Source of the DNA: Arthrobacter sp. OY3WO11
GTDB lineage: Bacteria; Actinomycetota; Actinomycetes; Actinomycetales; Micrococcaceae
Direction of reading: 5' to 3'
Assembly (NCBI RefSeq): GCF_001641125.1
Contig: NZ_LWLP01000001.1
Span: 3,785,828 to 3,849,827, forward strand
Length of the DNA stretch: 64,000 bases
Shown in pieces: positions 41,724-49,539 of this stretch (position 1 is the first letter of the stretch; each line of letters opens with the position of its first letter). A program made the translations under genes and the position numbers. The notes beneath the pieces were generated by a model. The model was not told where the DNA came from. It saw nothing but the letters and a program-made list of their open reading frames with translations, and ran no database searches.

Positions 41724-43334
41724 TTACTTGGCGAACCTGGCCTGGAACGCGATGGCTCCCGCGCTGAGCGCCAGCTGCGCGAGTACCAGCATCGGCGACG
41801 CGGCGTCCAGGAACAGCGCAAGCATCACCGGGACCATAACAAGGACAGTCAGGTCCGTGCCCCGCAGCAGGGTGGACAACTGGTCACGGGGAACCGGCCC
41901 GAACGGGGTTTCAACCGGCGGCCTGGACCAGTCCGTGGCAGGACGTGCAGCTGCGCGGAGCGTGCCGGCGGCCATGCCGGCGCCAGCTGCCACCCCCAGC
42001 GCGACGAGCAGCGGACCGGCAGCGCCCAGCGCAGCGAGGATCCCGGTCAGTCCGCCCATCCAGAAGGCCAATGCCAGGGCAGGCATCACGAGCCGGCTCA
42101 GCCGCACCAGCCACGGGGCAAGGGGAACCAGGGCATCCAGTTCCGGAATGAGGGCGGTCCTCCGGATCACCCTTCCAGTCCCCGCAGCCGTGGCGCAGCC
42201 TGCGATGACCATCACTGCGATCTGCAGCAGTGCAGGCAGTGCGGGATGGATCAGGACCACGCCGACGCAGGTGGCAAGCGACAGCAGCGGCCCGGCAAGC
42301 GGCGGCCGCAGCCGGAAGAAAGCCACCACATCCGCGCGGACCAAGGCATGAAAGGCTCCGCGGACCGGCCTGGCGTGGAGCCCCGCACCCCAACGGCGTT
42401 GCCGGGAGGCCCCCGGTTCCACCGCAAGGGCGCGGTGGAGTTCGTTGGCTTCCAGGAAGAACACGGAGGCGTGGACATGCCCGGAGACCGCACCGCCGCG
42501 CATCAGGTCGGCGCCAGGTACCGAGCCGGCACGGGCTGCCACGCAGGCAAGCATCCAGGCGGCAGCCGCGAGCGCGGCCGGCAGCGGCCAGACCGCCTGC
42601 ACCAGGAACGGCAGGACCGCTCCTGGCAACAGGCCCGCCAGCAGGAGGGCCCGGCGTCGCGGTTCCTGCCGCTGCAGCGTCAACTGCAGGGCGGCGGCGC
42701 CGGCGACGGCGATGACTGCCATTGCCCCAAAGGTCGCCGCTGCCAGCAGGTGGCCGGCGGCCTGGCGGTCCAGGGCGGTAAGGACACTGAAGGGCAGGTA
42801 GGCGACGGCGGCGGCCAACCCCGCGGCCAGGGTCCTGCGAAGGAAAGCGGGCAGCACCAAGGGGCGCCGGTCCAGCGGCAGGGGCAGCCACCAGACCGCC
42901 TCGGCAGGGCTGGCCGTGACTGGCCCCAGCCTTCGCGCGAGCACGGCAAGGGAAGCCAGGCCCGCGTAGGTCAGCAGGACCCAGAGAACCTCGGCAGGGA
43001 GGACCTGCCACCGGCCGTCCACAAGGCTGCGCTCCACCACGCCGCGTCCGGCAATCTGGTCCCGCAGTGCCAGGACGAAGGACACCGCGATGGCGGCAAC
43101 GCATCCCAGGGCCAGGACAGTGGAGTACACATCGAGGAGGACGTCCCGCAGCGCTGAACGGGTCCGGTTGTACCGGCGCGCAGTCCCCCGGGTGAAGGCC
43201 ACGATCTCCCGGGCGAGGCCCGGCCCTGCCGCGGAGCTTTGACCACGTGTTGCCGGACAAGCCGCCGTCTCAGGATCCCGCAATGGCTGACGCCCCCTGC
43301 ATCGGGTCCACAAGTTCCACAAAATCGCCGACAA
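41724..43334 (-). CDS. DUF6297 family membrane protein, ABC-2-type permease partner
   Basis: The product of up to 536 residues has about twelve hydrophobic segments and no ATPase motif. It matches the actinobacterial DUF6297 family, usually encoded beside an ABC ATPase, as here. The TTG start at 43334 overlaps the ATPase gene by 65 bp; a start further in (GTG near 43201) would shorten it by about 45 residues and remove the overlap. Confidence 0.75.
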   Translation of the reverse strand: MSAILWNLWTRCRGRQPLRDPETAACPATRGQSSAAGPGLAREIVAFTRGTARRYNRTRSALRDVLLDVYSTVLALGCVAAIAVSFVLALRDQIAGRGVVERSLVDGRWQVLPAEVLWVLLTYAGLASLAVLARRLGPVTASPAEAVWWLPLPLDRRPLVLPAFLRRTLAAGLAAAVAYLPFSVLTALDRQAAGHLLAAATFGAMAVIAVAGAAALQLTLQRQEPRRRALLLAGLLPGAVLPFLVQAVWPLPAALAAAAWMLACVAARAGSVPGADLMRGGAVSGHVHASVFFLEANELHRALAVEPGASRQRRWGAGLHARPVRGAFHALVRADVVAFFRLRPPLAGPLLSLATCVGVVLIHPALPALLQIAVMVIAGCATAAGTGRVIRRTALIPELDALVPLAPWLVRLSRLVMPALALAFWMGGLTGILAALGAAGPLLVALGVAAGAGMAAGTLRAAARPATDWSRPPVETPFGPVPRDQLSTLLRGTDLTVLVMVPVMLALFLDAASPMLVLAQLALSAGAIAFQARFAK

Positions 43335-43956
43335 CCAGGCACTGTGTGGCTGTCTGCACGAGCAGGCGTGGATCGTGCGTCACCAGGACCACAGCGGCGC
43401 CAGCTCCAGCGTGGCCTCGGATCCGACGGCCCAGGGCATCCCGCATGACGGGATCCAGGCGCTGCTCAGGTTCGTCCAGGATCAGCAGGGACGACGGCCG
43501 GATGAACCCCGCCGCCAGGAGGAGCCGTCGCCGCTGCCCTGACGACAGGGAGTCCGGGACTGCGTCCGCCCTGCCCAGGAGTCCAAAAAATTTCAGCTCG
43601 GCGGCGACGGCCTTGTCAGGCGACGCCACCGAATGCCCCCGCGCCACGAGCAGAAGGTGCTCGCGCACCGTAAGCGACGGGAAGAAAACATCCTCGTCAA
43701 AAACCGCAGCAACCTGCCGGCGGAACAGCACGGCGTCGGGCATTACCGGAAGCCCGTGAACCAGCGCGTCCCCTGCCAGAGGCAGCTGCCGCCCGGCCAG
43801 CGTCCGCACCACGGTGGACTTGCCGGCGCCGTTGACCCCAACCACCGCCAGGACCTCACCCGGTTCCACGGCAACCGTCACCTCGCCACACACCGGTGTA
43901 TCCCCGTAGCCCACCAGTAATTCCCTGGCCTCCAGCACTGCCCCCACACCTGCCAT
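43270..43956 (-). CDS. ABC transporter ATP-binding protein
   Basis: The 228-residue ATPase has Walker A GVNGAGKST (about residue 39), signature LSSGQRRRL, Walker B LLILDEPEQ and a switch His in VTHDPRLL. It pairs with the DUF6297 membrane protein and is the first gene of a five-gene minus-strand cluster. Cargo unknown; export is more likely than uptake because no binding protein is present. Confidence 0.9.
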   Translation of the reverse strand: MAGVGAVLEARELLVGYGDTPVCGEVTVAVEPGEVLAVVGVNGAGKSTVVRTLAGRQLPLAGDALVHGLPVMPDAVLFRRQVAAVFDEDVFFPSLTVREHLLLVARGHSVASPDKAVAAELKFFGLLGRADAVPDSLSSGQRRRLLLAAGFIRPSSLLILDEPEQRLDPVMRDALGRRIRGHAGAGAAVVLVTHDPRLLVQTATQCLVVGDFVELVDPMQGASAIAGS

Positions 43957-43999
43957 TCCACCACCCTAAACCGGCCGGGCAGCAACGGATTGCAACAGA

Positions 44000-44030
44000 C
44001 AAGTTTACTTTACAGTCAAGTTCGCTTTAC
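44000..44030. promoter_or_regulatory. Direct repeat upstream of the membrane protein/HTH pair
   Basis: CAAGTTTACTTTAC (44000-44013) and CAAGTTCGCTTTAC (44017-44030) are two copies with a 17-bp period. Each contains an AAGT-N2-ACTT-like core. They lie between the divergent ABC ATPase and DUF genes and are a candidate operator for the HTH protein encoded at 44554. Confidence 0.55.
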
Positions 44031-44068
44031 GCTGAAGCATCGAATAACGACAACGGCTGGGGCCTGAC

Positions 44069-44551
44069 ATGACGGAGAACAAGAACAGTGCGGCAGGGAA
44101 TCGGGTGCGCACCGCCTGGGGACAGGCCCGGTTTGGTACCCGCAGAGTGCCGGCCATGGCGCCCGCCATCCCACTGGGAATCCTTCTTGCCGCCCTGGCC
44201 GCGGCAGCTGCCGCCCTGGCGGGCTTTGCTCCGCAGCGGCCTTTGCTGGGTGCGGTCGTCGTGGCAGCCCTCATGGTCCTGCCCCTGTGTGCACTCGCCT
44301 GGGCGTTCCTTGTTGACCGGGATTCCCTGGCGGGGGCGGCCTCCCGCCCGGAGGAATCCGTAGAGTCGCGCTGGTATGACAATGCCGCAGCAGGAGCATT
44401 CCACGACCTGCTGATCTTTTCCGGCCTAGGAACAGCGGTACTCTTCCTGACGCCCCTGGAAATCGACGGTTCAGTAGCGCTGCTGGCCGTCAGCGTCGTG
44501 GGAATGCTGTCCGCAGGAGTGCGCTACACCGTCAACCGGAGACGAGGGTAG
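44069..44551 (+). CDS. Four-helix membrane protein paired with a HTH regulator
   Basis: The 160-residue product has four membrane helices and no recognised motif. Its stop is 2 bp before a small XRE-type regulator gene. Membrane-protein/HTH pairs of this size are common in Bacteria and Archaea, and the regulator usually controls the pair. The function is unknown. Confidence 0.75.
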   Translation: MTENKNSAAGNRVRTAWGQARFGTRRVPAMAPAIPLGILLAALAAAAAALAGFAPQRPLLGAVVVAALMVLPLCALAWAFLVDRDSLAGAASRPEESVESRWYDNAAAGAFHDLLIFSGLGTAVLFLTPLEIDGSVALLAVSVVGMLSAGVRYTVNRRRG

Positions 44552-44553
44552 CC

Positions 44554-44748
44554 TTGGAGAACACCCTTCCGGAACTGCGCAGGGAGCATGGCTGGTCGCA
44601 GCAAAAGCTGGCTGATGCCCTGAGAGTCTCGCGGCAAACCGTCATTTCCATTGAGAAGGGCCGGTTCGACCCCTCCCTCCCCCTGGCCTTCCGCCTGGCA
44701 TCACTCTTTGGCTGCACCATAGAGGACATCTTCACGCCCGGAAGCTAG
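44554..44748 (+). CDS. Small XRE-type helix-turn-helix regulator
   Basis: The 64-residue protein is almost entirely one HTH domain: LRREHGWSQQKLADALRVSR, then TVISIEKGRFDPSLPLAFRL, and FGCTIEDIFTP at the end, which is typical of the YgzD-type regulators. Starts with TTG 2 bp after the membrane protein gene. It probably binds the direct repeat at 44000-44030. Confidence 0.88.
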   Translation: MENTLPELRREHGWSQQKLADALRVSRQTVISIEKGRFDPSLPLAFRLASLFGCTIEDIFTPGS

Positions 44749-44891
44749 CACGAGCAACGCCCGCAGAAAATCGAGTACCCACCACTCGTGCCCTCCATCC
44801 CCGCTGCCCGTAGCGTCCTACGAAAGCCCGCGGGCATCACCGCGGGAATTCCGGCTGCGAGGGGGGTCATGGGCTGCATCGAGGCACCGAC

Positions 44892-45296
44892 ATGACCCAG
44901 CCGGGCGATTACGTTCCGCCCCTTCTGGACCCCGCAGTGCTGGAGCGGCTGCGCGACGAACTCGACGATGACGAGGGCCTGTGGAAGGTCTTCGTGGAGG
45001 CCTTCATCGCGGAGATGCCCCCAAGGCTGCAAAAGGTACGGCTGGCCTTGACCACCGGGGACCTGCCGGGTGCCATGGATGCGGTCCTGAGCCTCAAGAC
45101 CTCCAGCCAGATGGTGGGGGCGGAAAGGCTCGCCGCCCTCGCCCTGGAGCTTGAAAGGTCGCTGCGGGAGGAAGCCAGGACAGCCGACCCCGCCATTGTT
45201 TTGCCCCGGCTTGCGGCGGAGCACCTGCGGCGGCTCAAGCAGTGCGCCCAGCGCACCATCTATGTCCTCCAGGACCACCTGAGGAAGGGGCCCTGA
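44892..45296 (+). CDS. Hpt-like domain protein lacking the phospho-accepting histidine
   Basis: The 134-residue protein has a four-helix Hpt pattern: LLDPAVLERLRDEL, FVEAFIAEMPPRLQKVRLAL, then LSLKTSSQMVGAERLAALAL. In true Hpt domains the last motif is H-x-L-K-G-S; here the His position is Leu66 (codon CTG at 45087-45089) and the following Gly is Thr. It therefore cannot accept phosphate in the usual way. No kinase or response regulator is adjacent. A hairpin at 45345-45380 ends the unit. Confidence 0.8.
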   Translation: MTQPGDYVPPLLDPAVLERLRDELDDDEGLWKVFVEAFIAEMPPRLQKVRLALTTGDLPGAMDAVLSLKTSSQMVGAERLAALALELERSLREEARTADPAIVLPRLAAEHLRRLKQCAQRTIYVLQDHLRKGP

Positions 45297-45344
45297 ACGA
45301 AGGCACTGAGTCCCGTGGACTAAGACGGGGCCTTGCAACAGCAA

Positions 45345-45380
45345 GGCGTGCGACGGCGGAACCTCCCGCCGTCGTACGCC
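45345..45380 (+). terminator. Intrinsic terminator of the Hpt-like gene
   Basis: Arms 45345-45359 and 45366-45380 form a 15-bp stem with one G-U pair and a 6-nt loop. It contains GCGACGGCGG. It lies 49 bp after the stop. Confidence 0.8.
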
Positions 45381-45438
45381 TGCAAATTGGGCCTAAAGAC
45401 ACCAGCAAAAAGTGCTGGGGACAGTGCATACTGGCGCC

Positions 45439-45903
45439 ATGACTGCTGCAGCGCGAAAACCGGACCGGATCCTCTTCGTGCTGTTGGGGGTCATCGGACT
45501 GCTGGTGGTGGTGGCCCTTGCCGTGGTGTTTTCCCGTGGAGATCCGGAACCCCTCGATGAGGCCAGCCCGGCAGGAGTTGTCCAGCGGTACAGCACGGCG
45601 GTCATCGACGGCGACCTCGAAACTGCCGAAACATACCTCACGGATTCCGCCCGCACCATCTGCCGCGGCTCGTACTTCGGTGAGCCCCGGCCCGCCCGGG
45701 TGGTCCTCGTGTCCACGTCGGAACGGGACCAGTCAGCCACCGTGCGGGTCTCAATCGTCAACTCGTCCCAGGACGGGCCCTTCGGCCCCTCCGAATACGA
45801 GTCGGAGGACATCTTCTCCCTGGTGAAGGCGGATGGAGACTGGAAGATCAGCCAAGCGCCGTACCAGCTGATGGCATGCACCGGAACGCAGATCAAACCA
45901 TGA
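45439..45903 (+). CDS. Membrane-anchored protein with an NTF2-like extracytoplasmic domain
   Basis: The 154-residue product has one N-terminal membrane helix (FVLLGVIGLLVVVALAVVF) and a soluble domain beginning VVQRYSTAVIDGDLETAETY, a pattern seen in NTF2-like/DUF4878 proteins. It overlaps the following DUF5671 gene by 4 bp, so the two are a coupled pair. Function unknown. Confidence 0.75.
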   Translation: MTAAARKPDRILFVLLGVIGLLVVVALAVVFSRGDPEPLDEASPAGVVQRYSTAVIDGDLETAETYLTDSARTICRGSYFGEPRPARVVLVSTSERDQSATVRVSIVNSSQDGPFGPSEYESEDIFSLVKADGDWKISQAPYQLMACTGTQIKP

Positions 45904-47609
45904 GCGCCCCGGCAGGCATCACGGTTTCGACGGCGGGCCTCGCCCAGGTGACGCTGCGCCGGCTCATCCAGTACGCCCTGTTGTTCGCCCTGGTGGTGAT
46001 TGCGGCCAGCGGCCTTAGCGGGCTGCTGGACCGGCTGTTCACGTCAGGCGCGGTCCTCGCATCCACGGACGTGGCCGGGCTCGCCCGGTCCCTGGCCTTC
46101 ACCCTGATCGGCGGTCCCCTCGCCCTGCTTCTGTGGTGGTTTGTGTGGCGCAGGCTGGACGACGAGGCGGAACGCATGTCCGCCGGGTGGGGCCTCTACA
46201 TCACCGCCATGTACGGTGTTTCCCTCATCGTCTTCACCACCTCGCTGTTGGGGATGGCTGCCTCACTGATAGGGCGGCGGGACAGTGACTGGGCGTCGGC
46301 GCTTGCCAACGCCATCGTATGGGCGGCCATCTGGGCGTGGCACCGGTGGATGTGGAAGCACCCCCGGAAGCCCACCGTCCACCTGGACGACGTGCGGGCC
46401 GTCGTCGGATCCGTGTTTGGCCTGCTGCTCGGCGCCGGTGCCGGCATCGCCGCGCTCAGCGGCCTGCTCGACGTCGCCATCCGCGGCTTTCCCCTGACGG
46501 TGACCGTTGAGCCCTGGTGGTACTCCGTGTTCCGCTCGCTGGTGTGGGCGGCGGGCGGAACCGTGGTCTGGTGGTGGCACTGGTTCAGGGAGGGCGGACG
46601 CCGCTTCCAGACCAGCCTGGTTGACAGCATCATGATCATCGTGGGGGTTTTCGCGGCCGGCATCACTGCCCTCGGCGGGGCCGGTGTGGTCCTGTTTGTG
46701 TTCCTGCGGCTGGCGTTCGACCGGGACAACCCCATGAACGACCTGCTGGAGCCGCTGGCTCCGGCCGTGGCCGCAACACTCGTTGGGGCGCTGGTGTGGC
46801 GCTACCACCGCACCGCGTCCATCCGCCGGTCCCCCGCCACCATGCGGGCGAGCCTCCTGGTGACGTCCGCGGTTGCCCTGGCTGCATCCGCTTCCGGGGT
46901 GGGCGTTGTTGTGAACGCGCTGCTGGCAGCCGCCGTGTCGCCGCTGGCGGGAGGGGCCACGCGCACCCTGCTCCTTGGCGGCATCAGTTCCCTCCTGGTG
47001 GGCGGGCCGGTCTGGTGGCTGGCATGGAAGCCCCGGAACCAGCCGCAGGCCGCCGAGTCCATCCCGCCCGGACGCCGCGTGTACCTCATCGCATTCTTCG
47101 GGGTCAGCGCCGTGGTGGCACTCATTACGCTCCTGGTGATCGGCTACCGGGTCTTCGAGTTCCTGCTCGGGGACGTCACGGGCGGCAGCCTTCTTGACCG
47201 CATTCGCGCCCCGTTCGGGCTTTTGGTGGCAGCCGCCCTTGTGGCCGGGTACCACTTCGCCCTGTGGCGGCACGACCGTGCCCTCCTCGCAGCCGCCCAG
47301 CCGGCGACGAAACGGACCATCGAGCAGGTCACCCTGGTCATCGGGCACCATCCGGATCCGGACACCTTGGCAAAGGGCGTTGCAGAGGCCACGGGTGGCG
47401 CCCGGGTCACCGTCTGGCTGCGGGCGGACGACGGCGGCCCGGCACTTCCAGCGTCGGGTTCAGCTTCAGCGGGGGCAGCTTCTCAAGCGCCGACTGAAAC
47501 GGTGAGCCAGGTGGCCGCCGCCCTGGACGGAGTCACGGCGCAGCACGTACTGGTACTCGTGGGCGACGGCAGGCTGGACGTCATACCCCTGCACAGCCCG
47601 CCAAGATAG
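45900..47609 (+). CDS. DUF5671 multi-repeat membrane protein
   Basis: The 569-residue protein has many membrane helices arranged in repeated four-helix modules. The text LRRLIQYALLFALVVIAASG recurs in altered form (for example GRRVYLIAFFGVSAVVALIT), and WWFVWRR/WWHWFREG/WRYHR segments close each module. This is the DUF5671 repeat pattern. The last 100 residues are soluble, with VTLVIGHHPDPDTLA. Function unknown; the preceding membrane-anchored gene overlaps its start. Confidence 0.82.
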   Translation: MSAPAGITVSTAGLAQVTLRRLIQYALLFALVVIAASGLSGLLDRLFTSGAVLASTDVAGLARSLAFTLIGGPLALLLWWFVWRRLDDEAERMSAGWGLYITAMYGVSLIVFTTSLLGMAASLIGRRDSDWASALANAIVWAAIWAWHRWMWKHPRKPTVHLDDVRAVVGSVFGLLLGAGAGIAALSGLLDVAIRGFPLTVTVEPWWYSVFRSLVWAAGGTVVWWWHWFREGGRRFQTSLVDSIMIIVGVFAAGITALGGAGVVLFVFLRLAFDRDNPMNDLLEPLAPAVAATLVGALVWRYHRTASIRRSPATMRASLLVTSAVALAASASGVGVVVNALLAAAVSPLAGGATRTLLLGGISSLLVGGPVWWLAWKPRNQPQAAESIPPGRRVYLIAFFGVSAVVALITLLVIGYRVFEFLLGDVTGGSLLDRIRAPFGLLVAAALVAGYHFALWRHDRALLAAAQPATKRTIEQVTLVIGHHPDPDTLAKGVAEATGGARVTVWLRADDGGPALPASGSASAGAASQAPTETVSQVAAALDGVTAQHVLVLVGDGRLDVIPLHSPPR

Positions 47610-47612
47610 CGG

Positions 47613-47675
47613 GAGTTTTTGTCCAGATATGCAGGCTTCAGCGGCACTTATCCCTGCATATCTGGACGAAAACTC
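47613..47675. terminator. Large bidirectional hairpin between convergent genes
   Basis: Arms 47613-47635 and 47653-47675 form a 23-bp stem with one G-U pair and a 17-nt loop. Both arms have T-runs at the outer end when read outward, so it works in both directions. The arm touches the stop codon of the idnD-like gene. Confidence 0.85.
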
Positions 47676-48769
47676 TAGGCGGAGGTGGCGGCTGGATGGC
47701 TTTCGCCGAAGCTCAGCAGCACTTTCCCGGACTCGGCCGAGTTGCGCGCCACGCTGAAGGCCTCCAGGGCCTCCCCTACGGGGTATTCGTGCGTGATGAC
47801 CGGATCGATCTGCAGTGAGCCGTCCGCCAGGGCGGCAATAACCTCGTCGATCTCATCATTGAAGCGAAACGAGCCCTTGAGCTCCAGCTCCCGGGTGATG
47901 GCCAGGGAGATCAGCACCGGCTGGGGGCCGGTGGGCAGCAGCCCCACCATCACCACGGTGCCGCCGCGGGTAGCGCCCTGGATGGCGGAGGCGAGGCCAT
48001 GATGGTTGCCGGAGGATTCAATCACGACGTCGGCCTCCACGGCGGCGATCGCCTCGCTGTCACCGGCGGCGAGCACGTGGTCCGCCCCCACGGCTTTGGC
48101 GATGTCCAACGGCTTTTCATGCATGTCGACGGCGGTGATCCGGCTCGCGCCCGCCCGCTTCAGGACTGCGACAGCAAGGGCGCCGATGGGGCCGCTGCCG
48201 ATCACCAGCGCGGACTTCCCGGCAACATCCCCGGCCCGCGCCACTGCGTGCCAGGCCACGGCGGCGGGCTCGATCAGGGCCGCGCTGCGCAGGCCGATGC
48301 CCTCCGGCAGCGTCCGGAGCATCCGGGTGGGGAGGTTCACATAGCGGCTGAAAGCCCCGTCCTTGTGCGGGAACCGGGCAGCGCTGCCCAGGTAGGTGCA
48401 GCCCGGCGAAAGGTTGGGCCTGTCCGCCGGGTACCGGGCAGCACCGGGGCCGGGTGTTGCCGGGTGGACCGCCACAGGAGTAGCGGCGGCGGGTCCCGTC
48501 CCGTCAGCTGCGGCCCGGACAACTGTCCCGGAAATCTCATGCCCTAGCACCAGCGGCGCCTTCAGGATGGATTCGCCCGCGGCGCCGTGCAGCCAGTAGT
48601 GCAGGTCGGAGCCGCAGATGCCTCCGTAGTGCACCTCAATCACGGCTTCATCCTGGGCGGGTGGAGCAAGGGTCAGTTCGTCGATCCGCAGGTCGCCCGC
48701 GGCATGGGCCACCACGGCCGGGCCGGTCACGGGAAGGACCGGGGAGGGAAGGGCTGCGTCGGCCAGCAT
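47675..48769 (-). CDS. Zinc-type alcohol dehydrogenase, L-idonate 5-dehydrogenase-like
   Basis: The 364-residue medium-chain dehydrogenase has catalytic-zinc residues in GGICGSDLHYW (Cys52) and LGHEISG (His77, Glu78) and a Rossmann GSGPIGALAVAV. It resembles IdnD, which oxidises L-idonate to 5-ketogluconate. The structural-zinc cysteine cluster of the family is absent (PATPGPGAARY in its place). The neighbouring gene encodes an IdnO-like 5-ketogluconate reductase, which supports the assignment. Stop and start overlap the neighbouring genes. Confidence 0.82.
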   Translation of the reverse strand: MLADAALPSPVLPVTGPAVVAHAAGDLRIDELTLAPPAQDEAVIEVHYGGICGSDLHYWLHGAAGESILKAPLVLGHEISGTVVRAAADGTGPAAATPVAVHPATPGPGAARYPADRPNLSPGCTYLGSAARFPHKDGAFSRYVNLPTRMLRTLPEGIGLRSAALIEPAAVAWHAVARAGDVAGKSALVIGSGPIGALAVAVLKRAGASRITAVDMHEKPLDIAKAVGADHVLAAGDSEAIAAVEADVVIESSGNHHGLASAIQGATRGGTVVMVGLLPTGPQPVLISLAITRELELKGSFRFNDEIDEVIAALADGSLQIDPVITHEYPVGEALEAFSVARNSAESGKVLLSFGESHPAATSA

Positions 48770-49539
48770 CAGACCACCACCGTCATTCCGCCGTCAATAA
48801 AGATGGTCTGTCCGTTGACGAAGTCCGAGCCCCGGGACGCCAGCCACACGGCGGGTCCGGCAAGGTCCTGCACTGTCCCCCACCGGTTGGCCGGGGTACG
48901 GCCCAGGATCCAGGAGTTGAACTGCTCATCGTCCACCAGGTTCTGGGTCATCTCCGTGTGGATGTAGCCCGGCGCGATCCCGTTGATCTGCAGCCCGGAC
49001 GCCGCCCACTCAGCCGTCATGGCACGGGTCAGGTTCCGCAGCCCGCCCTTCGCCGCGACGTAGGGGGCGATGGTGGGGCGGGCGAGGTCTGTCTGGACCG
49101 AACAGATGTTGATGATCTTGCCGTGGCCGCGCGGGATCATGAACCGCGCAGCCTCGCGTCCCACCAGGAAGGCGCTGGTCAGGTCCGTGGAGATCACCCG
49201 TTCCCAGTCCTTCACGTCCAGGTCCAGCATGGGCACCCGGTGCTGGATGCCCGCGTTGTTCACCAGGACCTCCAGCGGCCCCACGTGCTCCTCCACCCAG
49301 GCAACCCCGCGGGCGGCCTCTGCGTCGCTCGTCACGTCGAACGCGACGCTGTGCACCCGCCCGGGCGCGAAGTCGGCAGCCATCGCGGCCGCGGCATCCT
49401 TGAGCCGCTCCTCGTTGATGCCATTCAGCACCACCGTGGCCCCGGCGTCGGCCAGCGCCCGTGCCAGCGCGCTGCCGATCCCCCGGCTCGAACCGGTCAC
49501 CAGGGCAACCCGCCCCGTCAGGTCAAAAAGTGAACTCAT
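48769..49539 (-). CDS. Gluconate 5-dehydrogenase-like SDR, IdnO type
   Basis: The 256-residue short-chain dehydrogenase has TGSSRGIGSALARAL at the cofactor site, NNAGIQHR, and the active-site YVAAKGG with an upstream Ser in ICSVQTD. It is closest to IdnO, which interconverts 5-ketogluconate and D-gluconate. The start overlaps the 2-hydroxyacid dehydrogenase stop by 4 bp and its stop overlaps the IdnD-like start. Confidence 0.85.
   Translation of the reverse strand: MSSLFDLTGRVALVTGSSRGIGSALARALADAGATVVLNGINEERLKDAAAAMAADFAPGRVHSVAFDVTSDAEAARGVAWVEEHVGPLEVLVNNAGIQHRVPMLDLDVKDWERVISTDLTSAFLVGREAARFMIPRGHGKIINICSVQTDLARPTIAPYVAAKGGLRNLTRAMTAEWAASGLQINGIAPGYIHTEMTQNLVDDEQFNSWILGRTPANRWGTVQDLAGPAVWLASRGSDFVNGQTIFIDGGMTVVV

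Noticed and set aside
40540..43157. Long plus-strand frames (603 and 485 codons)
   Set aside because: They are antisense to the DUF817, MpaB-like and DUF6297 genes; arginine, glycine and proline dominate, as expected for shadows in GC-rich DNA.
41911..43260. 449-codon minus-strand frame
   Set aside because: Alternative frame of the DUF6297 gene; no hydrophobic pattern and mostly Arg, Gly and Pro.
44827..44846. Hairpin CCCGCGG-N6-CCGCGGG before the Hpt-like gene
   Set aside because: Only 7 bp, no T-run, and its position suits neither a terminator for the HTH gene nor a clear regulatory role.
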